Assembly: GCF_017353415.1 (NCBI RefSeq) | Contig: NZ_JAFMPX010000009.1 | Span: 1 to 64,000 of the forward strand | Origin: Arthrobacter sp. E3 | Lineage (GTDB): Bacteria; Actinomycetota; Actinomycetes; Actinomycetales; Micrococcaceae | DNA length: 64,000 nucleotides | Reading direction: 5' to 3' | Shown: one piece after another, positions 1 through 7,654 of the stretch | Position numbering within the stretch: position 1 is the first letter of the stretch | How the letters are laid out: each line of letters opens with the position of its first letter | Made by a program: the position numbers and the translations under genes | The notes under the pieces: model-generated | Seen by the model: only the letters and a program-made list of their open reading frames with translations | The model's database searches: none | Told to the model about the DNA's origin: nothing

Positions 1-70
1 GCTGCAAATAATATTCATGGACCAACCCACGAATCTCATCCCTTGTATAACCCTTCGTAATTGATGACAT
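1..70 (-). CDS. Partial CDS, N-terminus only, unknown product
   Basis: A minus-strand reading frame starts with ATG at 68-70 and runs off the left edge, giving 23 residues beginning MSSITKGYTRDEI. A strong ribosome binding site (AAAGGAG, six bases before the ATG) makes the start credible. It lies downstream of maf on the same strand, after a gap of 130 bases. Too little protein is visible to name a family. The charged helical start could belong to a small DNA-binding or transposase-like protein, but nothing here decides that. Confidence 0.5.
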   Translation of the reverse strand, partial: MSSITKGYTRDEIRGLVHEYYLQ

Positions 71-200
71 GGCTGGCTCCTTTAATCAAAAGACACGAAT
101 GACTCACAACCAGCCTGACGTAGAGGGCTCGGAAAAATTATGCGCACGATTCCGGATGGATTGCGCGCCTGAGTGCAGTAATTGGGCGCAGAAGTCAGAA

Positions 201-815
201 TCAGGCCCACAGGTCGGTGATGGACACCCCGGACTTGGCCAGAAGACGGCGCAGTGTGGAAATGGACAGTCCAACCACGGTGTGCGGATCGCCCTCGACC
301 CCGCTGATGAAGGCCCCGGCCAGCCCGTCGATGGTGAAGCCGCCAGCCACCTGCAATGGCTCCCCGGTGGCAACATAGGCGTCAATCTCGGCGTCGGACA
401 CGTCCTCAAAACTGACGACGGCGCTGTTGACTTCACCGAGCGCCATGGTCTCGCCCGGGGAGGCATTGATGAGCCAGTGTCCGGTGTGCAGCACTCCGGA
501 TTTGCCGCGCATGAGCTGCCAGCGTTCCCGTGCGACGTTCGGCTCCCATGGCTTGCCGTAGGGGGCTCCCTCAAATTCAAAGACCGAATCGCAGCCAACC
601 ACAAGCGCATTCGGTGCACTTGCTGCCACCGACTCGGCCTTGGCACGTGCCAGCAGCAGGGCAGTTTCCGCCGGCTTCAGGGGACCGGCGGCAGCTGTGA
701 TGGCGTCTTCGTCCACGTCGGATACGCGGATGCTGTGGGCAATGCCGGCGTCGGACAGCAGTTTAGTGCGGGCGGGGGAGGCTGAAGCCAGGATCAGGGA
801 TGCGGCGGGAGTCAT
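201..815 (-). CDS. maf: Maf-family nucleotide pyrophosphatase
   Basis: This 204-residue protein is a Maf/YhdE nucleoside-triphosphate pyrophosphatase, which removes non-canonical or excess nucleotides (dTTP/UTP type in many members) in the cytoplasm. The N-terminal substrate loop LASASPART and the metal/catalytic segment VVGCDSVFEF are both present, and length is normal. I place the start at ATG 813-815, giving MTPAASLILASASP; the frame is open further upstream, but that would add 25 residues outside the family domain and run towards the divergent efflux promoter. In mycobacteria maf directly follows accE, whereas here accE is about 31 kb away on the same strand. Confidence 0.9.
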   Translation of the reverse strand: MTPAASLILASASPARTKLLSDAGIAHSIRVSDVDEDAITAAAGPLKPAETALLLARAKAESVAASAPNALVVGCDSVFEFEGAPYGKPWEPNVARERWQLMRGKSGVLHTGHWLINASPGETMALGEVNSAVVSFEDVSDAEIDAYVATGEPLQVAGGFTIDGLAGAFISGVEGDPHTVVGLSISTLRRLLAKSGVSITDLWA

Positions 816-874
816 GCGTTCCAGCTTAATCCTCACAGCCCGGGCAGGCCGCAATTCGGTTTTGACTGCTGGGG

Positions 875-913
875 GTGAACGGTGGTTCACTTAATAGGTG
901 AACGCGCGTTCAC
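875..913 (+). promoter_or_regulatory. Tandem inverted-repeat operators, probably for the TetR repressor at 3130
   Basis: Two copies of GTGAAC-N4-GTTCAC lie head to tail: 875-890 (spacer GGTG) and 898-913 (spacer GCGC; its palindrome extends to GGTGAACGC/GCGTTCACC at 897-914). They are 23 bp apart, about two helical turns. They sit between maf and the efflux gene, just upstream of the latter. A TTGACT at 862-867 could be the -35 element and TTAATA at 891-896 a -10 element, although their spacing is long. Binding by the downstream TetR protein is inferred from position. Confidence 0.65.
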
Positions 914-921
914 CAGCCCTG

Positions 922-950
922 GCGATATGGCAGGGCCCACCACATATCGC
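922..950 (+). repeat. Inverted repeat in the leader of the MFS gene
   Basis: GCGATATG (922-929) and CATATCGC (943-950) form perfect 8-base arms around 13 bases, ending just before the GAAGGAAG ribosome binding site of the efflux gene. It may be a leader hairpin or a further regulator site. Confidence 0.4.
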
Positions 951-961
951 GAAGGAAGCCC

Positions 962-3130
962 TTGCCGTCCCACTTGGCCAGCCCACCAGCAACCGCCCGT
1001 CAGAGTCGAAGCGCCGCAGCACCTAAGCGCACTTCGCTGGTCATCGCAATCCTGTGTCTGGCCGGAACCGTGGTGGCACTGCAGCAAACCATGGTGGTGC
1101 CGCTGCTGCCGGACTTCCCGAAAATTCTGAACGCCTCCCCGGACAACACGTCCTGGCTCGTCACCATCACGCTGCTGACAAGCGCCATCGCCACGCCCAT
1201 CGTGTCCCGACTGGCGGACATGTTCGGCAAACGGCGCATGATGGTGGTTGCCATGGTCACCATGGTGATCGGATCCATCATCGCCGCAGTGGGCGGGACA
1301 TTGCCGACACTGCTGATTGGCCGCGCCTTCCAAGGCCTCGCCGCATCCCTGATCCCGGTCGGCATCAGCATCATGCGCGATGAACTGCCGCGCGAAAAGG
1401 TGGTCTCCGCCGTCGCCCTCATGAGCGCCACGCTGGGCATCGGCAGCGCACTGGGGCTGCCGCTGTCTGGAATCATTTACGAATCCCTGGGCTGGCAAGC
1501 CATTTTCTGGATTTCAGCTGTCATCGGCGTGCTGCTGATCATTGCCGTTCTGGCCGTGGTGCCGGAGTCGGCCGTGCGCACCAAGGGCAAGTTCGACGCC
1601 GTCGGTGCGGTCTTGCTGACAGCGGCGCTGACTGCGCTGCTCCTCGCCATCTCCAAGGGTGGGGAATGGGGTTGGAGCAGCGAACCGGTGATCCTTTTGT
1701 TCATTGGCACCGTCGTGTTCCTGGCTGTCTGGTTCCCCTATGAACTGCGTGTCAGCCAGCCCATGGTGGATCTGCGGACCTCGGCGCGCAGGCCAGTGCT
1801 GCTGACGAACATCGCCTCCATTTTGGTGGGCTTCTCCATGTACGCGAACATGCTCAGCACCACCCAGCAGCTTCAGCTCCCCAATGTGGGCGGCTACGGT
1901 TTTGGACTCAGTGTGGTCATTGCCGGACTGTGCATGATCCCCTCCGGGCTGGCCATGGTGGCCCTTGCCCCGGTCTCCGCCATGATCACCAAGCGGCATG
2001 GCGCGAAGGCGACCTTGATCGTTGGCTCCCTGGTACTGGCCGTTGCCTACGTGGCACGGGTGTTCCTGACCGGCGAGGTGTGGATGGTGATCCTCGGTGC
2101 GACCGCCGTGAGCATGGGCACCGCGATCGCCTACGCCGCCATGCCGACACTGATCATGCGTTCGGTGCCGATCACGGAAACCGCCTCAGCCAACGGGCTG
2201 AACTCGCTGCTGCGCGCCGTGGGCACATCCACCATGTCCGCCGTGGTCGGTGCCGTGCTGACCTCGGCCGTGGTGCACGTGGGGCCTTTGGCACTTCCCA
2301 CGGTGGACGCCTTCAAGGAGATCTTCTGGTACGCAGCGATCGCAGCGCTGCTCTCGATCGGCGTCGCCGTCTTCATCCCACGCTTCCAGACCTCGCACGG
2401 AAAAGCGTTCCAGGGCCAGGCAGCCGGGACAGCCGTTCCCGGAAGCCCCGGCAGGACGCCGTCGGGCATTGCCGGTGTGCAGAGTTACGGGAACCTCTCG
2501 GCGGACGGCGCCCCGGCTGCCGAAAATGCAGTACACGCCCCCGATGGGGATGAGATCGTGGTCAGCGGCACCGTGGTGGGTGCGGGCGGCCAACCGATCC
2601 GCCAGGCCGTGGTCAATGCGCTGCACACCAACGGGGAACCGGCCGACTGGAGCCGGGCTGATAACGACGGGCGCTACTCACTGGTCCTGCCCGCATCCGG
2701 ACGCTACCTGGTCATCTCCAGTGCGGACGGCTGGGCACCGAGTTCGCAGGTCCTGGACTTTGTGGACTCTTCCAGCACCCAGCACATCCTCCTTGCGCTC
2801 AGGCTGACCGTCAGCGGCAGCGTGGGCGACGGCGTCCGCGGCCTGGACGGTGCGCTGGTGACGCTGACCAAGGCAACGGGGGAGTTCGTGGTCTCCACGT
2901 TCTGCGGCCCGGACGGGAGCTATGCTGTTCCGCTTCCGCCGGTGGGCCGTTATATCCTGACTGCCATGGACAGTGGGGGACGGTGCAGCGAATCCGTGCA
3001 CGTGGTTTTGACGGCGCGGTCGGCGGTGGTTGACGTGGTGCTGGATGGCGCTGCCGGGACCGGAGCTGCCGAGGCTGAAAATATGCGGGCCGCCATGGCG
3101 GGAGCCGGTTCCGGAATGGGGCGCCACTGA
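962..3130 (+). CDS. DHA2-type MFS efflux transporter with C-terminal carboxypeptidase-regulatory-like domains
   Basis: A 722-residue drug:H+ antiporter of the 14-helix DHA2 type, probably exporting drugs or toxic organics. Membrane helices fill residues about 25-500. The loop after helix 2 contains RLADMFGKRRMM, the usual MFS signature. Unusually, about 220 residues follow: a linker, then two beta-rich repeats at roughly 533-612 and 615-695 (VSGTVVGAGGQPIRQAVVNA and VSGSVGDGVRGLDGALVTL) that resemble carboxypeptidase-regulatory/transthyretin-like folds. The start is TTG 962, with GAAGGAAG just upstream; TTG 974 is an alternative. The stop overlaps the start of the TetR gene by one base, so the two are probably co-transcribed and controlled by the tandem operators upstream. 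Confidence 0.9.
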   Translation: MPSHLASPPATARQSRSAAAPKRTSLVIAILCLAGTVVALQQTMVVPLLPDFPKILNASPDNTSWLVTITLLTSAIATPIVSRLADMFGKRRMMVVAMVTMVIGSIIAAVGGTLPTLLIGRAFQGLAASLIPVGISIMRDELPREKVVSAVALMSATLGIGSALGLPLSGIIYESLGWQAIFWISAVIGVLLIIAVLAVVPESAVRTKGKFDAVGAVLLTAALTALLLAISKGGEWGWSSEPVILLFIGTVVFLAVWFPYELRVSQPMVDLRTSARRPVLLTNIASILVGFSMYANMLSTTQQLQLPNVGGYGFGLSVVIAGLCMIPSGLAMVALAPVSAMITKRHGAKATLIVGSLVLAVAYVARVFLTGEVWMVILGATAVSMGTAIAYAAMPTLIMRSVPITETASANGLNSLLRAVGTSTMSAVVGAVLTSAVVHVGPLALPTVDAFKEIFWYAAIAALLSIGVAVFIPRFQTSHGKAFQGQAAGTAVPGSPGRTPSGIAGVQSYGNLSADGAPAAENAVHAPDGDEIVVSGTVVGAGGQPIRQAVVNALHTNGEPADWSRADNDGRYSLVLPASGRYLVISSADGWAPSSQVLDFVDSSSTQHILLALRLTVSGSVGDGVRGLDGALVTLTKATGEFVVSTFCGPDGSYAVPLPPVGRYILTAMDSGGRCSESVHVVLTARSAVVDVVLDGAAGTGAAEAENMRAAMAGAGSGMGRH

Positions 3131-3681
3131 TGGGCCGCCCCGACACGCGAAAAGCCGTCATTGAAGCGGCGCGCAGGCTCTTTGGTGAACGCGGCTATAC
3201 GGCAGTCACGGTCAAGGACGTGGCCGCACTGGCGGGCTATTCCCCAGCTATGGTGATGAAGGTGATGGGCAGCAAGGCGAAGCTGTTTGAGGCCGCCGCT
3301 CCTGATGTGCCGCGCTCGGACATGCTGGACGGCATGGGGGAGCCCCTCGGGTTCGCCCTGGTCCGGCGGATCTTGCGGCGGCGTCGCAATGGGGAGGCCG
3401 AGCCCTGGTCCATGGTGGCGATGCTGGTCCAGGACGCACCCAACCAAGCGACGGCCCAGGCAGAGCTGCGCGAGCGCTACGTGCAGTGGATGGCGGGGCA
3501 GATCGGCGATGATTCCCCGTCCCTGCAGAAATCCCAGCTGCTGGTTTGTGCTGTGATGGGCCTCGGGGCCGGCACGCGCGTGCTGGGACTGCTGGAACCG
3601 GAAGAGATGGCTGAGGAAGCCCTGATTCAGCAGTATGGCGCCATTGTCCAAAGCATCATCGACGGCCCGCTCAGCGACTGA
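3130..3681 (+). CDS. TetR-family transcriptional repressor
   Basis: 183 residues with an N-terminal TetR helix-turn-helix (TRKAVIEAARRLFGERGYT, then VKDVAALAGYSPAMVMKVMG) followed by a ligand-binding helical domain with a TetR_C-like DMLDGMGEPLGF segment. It starts at ATG 3130, overlapping the last base of the efflux gene stop, so it belongs to the same transcript. TetR proteins in this arrangement normally repress the linked pump and respond to a pump substrate; the two matching palindromes at 875-913 are the likely operators. The inducer cannot be told from sequence. Confidence 0.88.
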   Translation: MGRPDTRKAVIEAARRLFGERGYTAVTVKDVAALAGYSPAMVMKVMGSKAKLFEAAAPDVPRSDMLDGMGEPLGFALVRRILRRRRNGEAEPWSMVAMLVQDAPNQATAQAELRERYVQWMAGQIGDDSPSLQKSQLLVCAVMGLGAGTRVLGLLEPEEMAEEALIQQYGAIVQSIIDGPLSD

Positions 3682-3792
3682 CCCCTTCGCTGATGTTGGC
3701 GGTGCCGCGCCAGTGCCGTGGACGACGCCGGACATCCACCCCGTATGCCCGGGCTGCGGTACCGCAGCGGTCTGGCTATGCTGGAGGTTCGT

Positions 3793-3912
3793 GTGCCGAC
3801 AGATTCGAAGGATGGGCAGAAAATGGAAATCGCCATGGCCGGAGCCATTGTGGTGGCTGTTGTGGCAGTGCTGGTGCAAAAACGGCAGCAGTCCAAGCGG
3901 AAACGGAAGTAA
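3793..3912 (+). CDS. Possible small single-helix membrane protein (39 aa)
   Basis: A GTG at 3793 preceded by GGAGG (3783-3787) opens a 39-residue frame: a short polar start, one hydrophobic stretch (MAGAIVVAVVAVLV) and a strongly basic end (KRQQSKRKRK). An internal ATG at 3823 would give 29 residues. The shape is that of a small inner-membrane protein with a cytoplasmic basic tail. It stands between convergent genes with no obvious partner. There is no family recognition, so it remains a candidate only. Confidence 0.35.
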   Translation: MPTDSKDGQKMEIAMAGAIVVAVVAVLVQKRQQSKRKRK

Positions 3913-3941
3913 CCACCAAGTCCCGAGCCTGGCAGGACTGC

Positions 3942-4358
3942 CTACGTTCCGGAAGGAGTGAAGCCGTCTACCAGCCGGGAGCGGATCAGGAACCGCTTGC
4001 CCTCGGGAGCCTCTACGGAGAATCCGCTGCCACGCCCCGGCACGACGTCCACTGTGAGATGGGTGTGTGACCAGTAGTTGAACTGTTCCTTTGACATCCA
4101 GAATTCCAGCGGCCCACAGTCGGGCAGATCGAATAACCCCAGCTGCACATCTGCCTCCGCCGTGATGAATTCCCCGGCCGGATAGCACATGGGGGAGGAG
4201 CCGTCGCAGCAGCCGCCGGATTGGTGGAACATGAGCGGCCCATGGATGCCCCACAGCTTTTGTAGCAGTTCGACGGCGGCGCCGGACAAGGCAACGCGGG
4301 ACTGCGTTTCACCCGGGAGGGTTGCTGCAGAATCCAAAACGTCCGTCGAATGTGTCAT
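3942..4358 (-). CDS. DUF779 domain-containing protein
   Basis: 138 residues with the Cys-rich core HQSGGCCDGSSPMCYP typical of DUF779, a small family found beside acetaldehyde/ethanol dehydrogenases in Actinobacteria and Proteobacteria. The clustered Cys and His suggest a metal site; the biochemical role is not established. It is the last gene of the minus-strand block aldehyde dehydrogenase - alcohol dehydrogenase - DUF779. A GGAGC-type ribosome binding site precedes ATG 4356-4358. A 42-bp perfect palindrome separates it from adhP, so its expression may differ from the two enzymes. Confidence 0.9.
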   Translation of the reverse strand: MTHSTDVLDSAATLPGETQSRVALSGAAVELLQKLWGIHGPLMFHQSGGCCDGSSPMCYPAGEFITAEADVQLGLFDLPDCGPLEFWMSKEQFNYWSHTHLTVDVVPGRGSGFSVEAPEGKRFLIRSRLVDGFTPSGT

Positions 4359-4390
4359 CGAGCTGCTCCTTTGAATTGTGGCTGGTGCGG

Positions 4391-4432
4391 GTCTTGGCAG
4401 GCTCGGCCACCGGTGGCCGAGCCTGCCAAGAC
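4391..4432 (-). terminator. 42-bp perfect palindrome between adhP and the DUF779 gene
   Basis: Two exactly complementary 21-base arms (4391-4411 and 4412-4432) meet with no spacer; the centre is GGCCACCGGTGGCC. As RNA it would fold into a very stable GC-rich hairpin 20 bases downstream of the adhP stop. No U-run follows, so it may be a factor-dependent terminator, an attenuator or an mRNA-stabilising element. Confidence 0.6.
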
Positions 4433-4435
4433 TGT

Positions 4436-4465
4436 TAGTACTTGATGATTACTAGTACTTGATGA
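4436..4465. repeat. Direct repeat duplicating the adhP 3' end
   Basis: TAGTACTTGATGA occurs at 4436-4448 and 4453-4465, a 17-base period. The second copy encodes the last codons and stop of adhP (minus strand, ...VIKY stop); the first repeats that sequence just after the stop. Confidence 0.7.
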
Positions 4466-5471
4466 CGACGCGGCCGTCGATCTTGCCGGCGCGCATCTCG
4501 TCAAACACTTCGTTGATGTCGTTCAAGCTGCACGTGGAAACCGTGGGGTGGATCAGTCCGCGCGTATAGAAGTCAATCGCTTCGGTCATGTCCTGGCGTG
4601 TTCCCACGATGGAGCCGCGGATGGTCAAGCCCTTCAACACCACTTCAAAGATCGGTGCCGGGAAGTCACCCGCTGGCAGGCCATTGAAGACGATGGTGCC
4701 GCCGCGGCGGGTCATGCCGATGGCCTGGCCAAACGCTGCCGGGTGCACAGCAGTCACGAGCACGCCATGGGCGCCACCGGTCTCGCGCTGAATGGCCTCC
4801 ACAGGATCCTCGTTCAAGGCATTGACGGTGACTTCAGCGCCGTGCTTGCGGGCCAGGGCCAGTTTGTCATCGGCAATGTCCACGGCAGCAACACGCAGCC
4901 CCATGGCCACTGCGTACTGGACGGCAATGTGACCCAATCCGCCGATGCCGGAGATGACAACCCATTGGCCGGGGCGGGCCTCGGTCATCTTCAACCCCTT
5001 GTAGACCGTGACTCCTGCGCAAAGAACGGGGGCAATCTCCACAGGATCCGCGTCTTCAGGGATGCGCGGGGCAAAGTCGGCGTCTACCAGCATGTACTCG
5101 CCAAATGAACCGTCCACGCTGTAGCCACCGTTTTGTTGTGACTCGCACAGAGTTTCCCAGCCCGTCCTGCAGTACTCACATTCCCCGCAGGCCGTCCACA
5201 GCCATGCGTTGCCCACTCGATCACCCACAGCCAGTGACGTGACACCCTCGCCAAGCGCCACGACCTCGCCAACGCCTTCGTGTCCCGGAACAAACGGCGG
5301 GCTGGGCTTGACCGGCCAGTCTCCCTCTGCCGCGTGGAGGTCCGTATGGCAGACGCCACTGGTAATCAGCCTGACCACGGCTTGGCCGGGTCCGGGTGTG
5401 GGCAGTGGGTATTCCTCAACCGTGAGGGGCGCGCCGAACTCTTTGACAACTGCTGCTTGCATCGTAGACAT
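4452..5471 (-). CDS. adhP: Zinc-dependent alcohol dehydrogenase, AdhP type
   Basis: A 339-residue medium-chain alcohol dehydrogenase, probably oxidising ethanol and similar primary alcohols to aldehydes with NAD. Catalytic zinc ligands are visible in GVCHTDLHAAEGDW and GHEGVGEV, the four structural zinc cysteines in ACGECEYCRTGWETLC, and the dinucleotide-binding turn in GIGGLGHIAVQYA. I chose ATG 5469-5471 (MSTMQAAVVKEFG), which gives the normal length; the frame extends 17 residues upstream but those are not family-like. It follows the aldehyde dehydrogenase after 157 bases that contain a hairpin. Together the two enzymes would convert ethanol to acetate. Confidence 0.92.
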   Translation of the reverse strand: MSTMQAAVVKEFGAPLTVEEYPLPTPGPGQAVVRLITSGVCHTDLHAAEGDWPVKPSPPFVPGHEGVGEVVALGEGVTSLAVGDRVGNAWLWTACGECEYCRTGWETLCESQQNGGYSVDGSFGEYMLVDADFAPRIPEDADPVEIAPVLCAGVTVYKGLKMTEARPGQWVVISGIGGLGHIAVQYAVAMGLRVAAVDIADDKLALARKHGAEVTVNALNEDPVEAIQRETGGAHGVLVTAVHPAAFGQAIGMTRRGGTIVFNGLPAGDFPAPIFEVVLKGLTIRGSIVGTRQDMTEAIDFYTRGLIHPTVSTCSLNDINEVFDEMRAGKIDGRVVIKY

Positions 5472-5512
5472 GAAATTCTCTTTCGTGAATGTGGTGCTGG
5501 GTAACAGGGGTG

Positions 5513-5540
5513 CGCCGGGCACCTGGGCAGATGCCCGGCG
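5513..5540 (-). terminator. Intercistronic hairpin between aldehyde and alcohol dehydrogenase genes
   Basis: CGCCGGGCA (5513-5521) pairs perfectly with TGCCCGGCG (5532-5540) across ten bases, in the gap between the aldehyde dehydrogenase stop and the adhP start. No U-tract follows. It may act as a partial terminator or processing site that sets the ratio of the two enzymes. Confidence 0.4.
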
Positions 5541-5628
5541 TCGTGCAGGGGAGGAAACGTGCCGGACAAAATTGCGGGACGGTTCTCAAAAAGCGCCCCA
5601 TTGCTGCAGGAGCGTTGGGTTGGGCGGG

Positions 5629-7152
5629 TTAGAAGAAGCCGAGCTTGTCTTCGCTGTAGCTGACGAGCAGGTTCTTCGTCTGCTGGTAGTGGTCCAGCAT
5701 CATGGCGTGGTTCTCACGGCCGATGCCGGAGGACTTGTAGCCGCCAAACGCCGCTCCCGCGGGGTAGGCGTGATAGTTGTTGACCCACACGCGGCCGGCC
5801 TGGATTTCGCGTCCAGCCCGGTACGCCACGTTGCCGTTGCGTGACCACACGCCGGCGCCGAGCCCGTACAGGGTGTCGTTGGCGATGTGCAGGGCGTCGG
5901 CGTAGTCGTCGAACTTCGTCACTGCCAGTACGGGGCCGAAGATCTCCTCCTGGAAGATGCGCATGTCATTGGTGCCCTCGAAAATGGTGGGCTTGACGTA
6001 GTAGCCGCCGGCCAGATCGCCTTCGAGGATGTTGCGCTCGCCGCCGGTGAGCACCTTGGCGCCTTCCTGCTTGCCGATGTCCATGTAGGAGAGGATCTTC
6101 TCCAGCTGATCGTTAGAGGCCTGGGCGCCGATCTGTGTGTCGGTGTCCAGCGGGTTGCCCTGGATGATCGCTTCGGTGCGGGCCACGGCGTCGGCCATGA
6201 ACGCTTCATACATGGAACCCTGGACCAGGGCGCGTGAGGGGCAGGTGCAAACTTCGCCCTGGTTGAAGGCGTACATCGTGAAACCTTCAAGTGTCTTGTC
6301 GTAGAAGGCGTCGTCCTTGTCCATGACGTCGTCGAAGAAGATGTTCGGGCTCTTCCCGCCGAGTTCCAGCGTGACGGGGATCAGGTTTTGCGAGGCGTAC
6401 TGGCTGATGAGCCGGCCGGTGGTGGTCTCGCCGGTGAACGCGATCTTGCGGATGCGCTTGCTGGAAGCGAGCGGCTTGCCGGCCTCCACACCGAAGCCGT
6501 TCACCACGTTGAGCACGCCGGGCGGAAGGATGTCTGAAAGCAATTCCATGAGAACGAGGATGGAGGCCGGAGTCTGTTCTGCAGGTTTAAGCACGACGGC
6601 GTTGCCTGCCGCAAGTGCCGGGGCCAGCTTCCACACGGCCATCAGGATGGGGAAGTTCCAGGGGATGATCTGGCCCACCACGCCGAGGGGCTCATGGAAG
6701 TGGTAGGCGGTGGTGTTCTCATCGATCTGGGTCAGGCGGCCTTCCTGGGCGCGGGCCACGGAGGCAAAATAGCGGAAGTGGTCGGCAGCCAGCGGGATGT
6801 CGGCGTTGAGGGTTTCGCGGACGGCCTTGCCGTTGTCCCACGTTTCCGCGACGGCCAGGAGTTCGACGTTCTCATCAATCCTGTCCGCGATCTTGTTCAG
6901 AACGGCGGCGCGCTCCGCAGCGGAGGACGCACCCCAGCTGGGTGCCACCTTGTGAGCGGCGTCCAATGCCAGCTCGATGTCCTCGGCAGTGCCGCGGGCC
7001 ACCTCGCAAAAGACGCGGCCGGTGACGGGTGTGATGTTTTCAAAGTATTCGCCCTTGACGGGGGCCACCCATTCCCCACCAATCCAGTTCTCATAACGGT
7101 CCTTGAAAGTGACCAGCGAACCTTCGGTGCCAGGCTGTGCATAAACAGTCAT
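5629..7152 (-). CDS. NAD-dependent aldehyde dehydrogenase (acetaldehyde type, AldB/ExaC-like)
   Basis: 507 residues of the ALDH superfamily; the 506-507 aa size and the DUF779 and AdhP neighbours point to the acetaldehyde dehydrogenase group. The nucleophile is Cys302 in [11 protein letters not shown], the general base Glu263 in [10 protein letters not shown], and the cofactor turn is [11 protein letters not shown]. The catalytic sites are intact. ATG 7150-7152 is preceded by AAAAGGAG, which fixes the start. It heads a minus-strand set with adhP and the DUF779 gene. Such operons are often activated by a GAF-domain (AcoR-like) regulator; the nearest candidate is at 17510-18796, separated by the pilus island. 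Confidence 0.93.
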   Translation of the reverse strand: MTVYAQPGTEGSLVTFKDRYENWIGGEWVAPVKGEYFENITPVTGRVFCEVARGTAEDIELALDAAHKVAPSWGASSAAERAAVLNKIADRIDENVELLAVAETWDNGKAVRETLNADIPLAADHFRYFASVARAQEGRLTQIDENTTAYHFHEPLGVVGQIIPWNFPILMAVWKLAPALAAGNAVVLKPAEQTPASILVLMELLSDILPPGVLNVVNGFGVEAGKPLASSKRIRKIAFTGETTTGRLISQYASQNLIPVTLELGGKSPNIFFDDVMDKDDAFYDKTLEGFTMYAFNQGEVCTCPSRALVQGSMYEAFMADAVARTEAIIQGNPLDTDTQIGAQASNDQLEKILSYMDIGKQEGAKVLTGGERNILEGDLAGGYYVKPTIFEGTNDMRIFQEEIFGPVLAVTKFDDYADALHIANDTLYGLGAGVWSRNGNVAYRAGREIQAGRVWVNNYHAYPAGAAFGGYKSSGIGRENHAMMLDHYQQTKNLLVSYSEDKLGFF

Positions 7153-7654
7153 TGTGCGAACTCCTTTTGCGGTGGGGGACCTCGATGTCCTTGCCCTGAA
7201 GCGTACGCGGAGCAACGTTGCAACCACGTTGCATGAGCTGGATCACACCGTTCCGGCATGTTCGGCGGCGGTGCCTTCCACCCCGGCGCCTTCCACGGGG
7301 AGTGGCGCCACCAACCACGATGGGTGGGACACAACGCAATTGCGGGCCCGCGTGCTGCCGCAAACCTGGATGAATAACAGTACGGAAGGGTGTAGATTAT
7401 ACCTTGGTCGCCTCTGTCACCGACCTGATTCGCTCCTTGAACAACGTGGACCAAACCGAGCAGGCCCACGTCCTGCTACCCAGTGAAACAGGGCTGGGAC
7501 ATAAGAGTTGCCCCACTTCGGCTCGTCATCCTGTCCACTAGGCGGCCCGCGCACCGGACGGATCAGCGGGGGCGCAGGGACTGAACCAGCGGCTCATGGG
7601 CGCCCACAACATTTTCGTGTCGACCAGGGAATGTGGACTCGGACGTCTAGTAGT
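7153..7654 (-). promoter_or_regulatory. Upstream region of the aldehyde dehydrogenase operon
   Basis: About 500 bases without a convincing gene. Two perfect 10-bp palindromes, GCAACGTTGC (7212-7221, followed by a second CACGTTGCA) and CGCAATTGCG (7335-7344), are candidate regulator sites. A 44-codon frame from TTG 7404 to the stop at 7538 reads SVTDLIRSLNNVDQTEQ with plausible codon use, but it lacks a well-spaced ribosome binding site and may be a gene remnant. The stretch 7540-7654, up to the insertion element, shows nothing I can name. Confidence 0.35.

Noticed and set aside
2950-4254. Long minus-strand open frame (434 codons) across the TetR gene
   Set aside because: It is antisense to a well-supported TetR gene and overlaps the DUF779 gene; its translation is rich in His/Arg/Gly with no domain, as expected for a shadow frame in high-GC DNA.
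7404-7538. 44-codon frame upstream of the aldehyde dehydrogenase gene
   Set aside because: Plausible codon use but a TTG start with poorly spaced GGAAGGG and no recognisable domain; noted within the regulatory region only.
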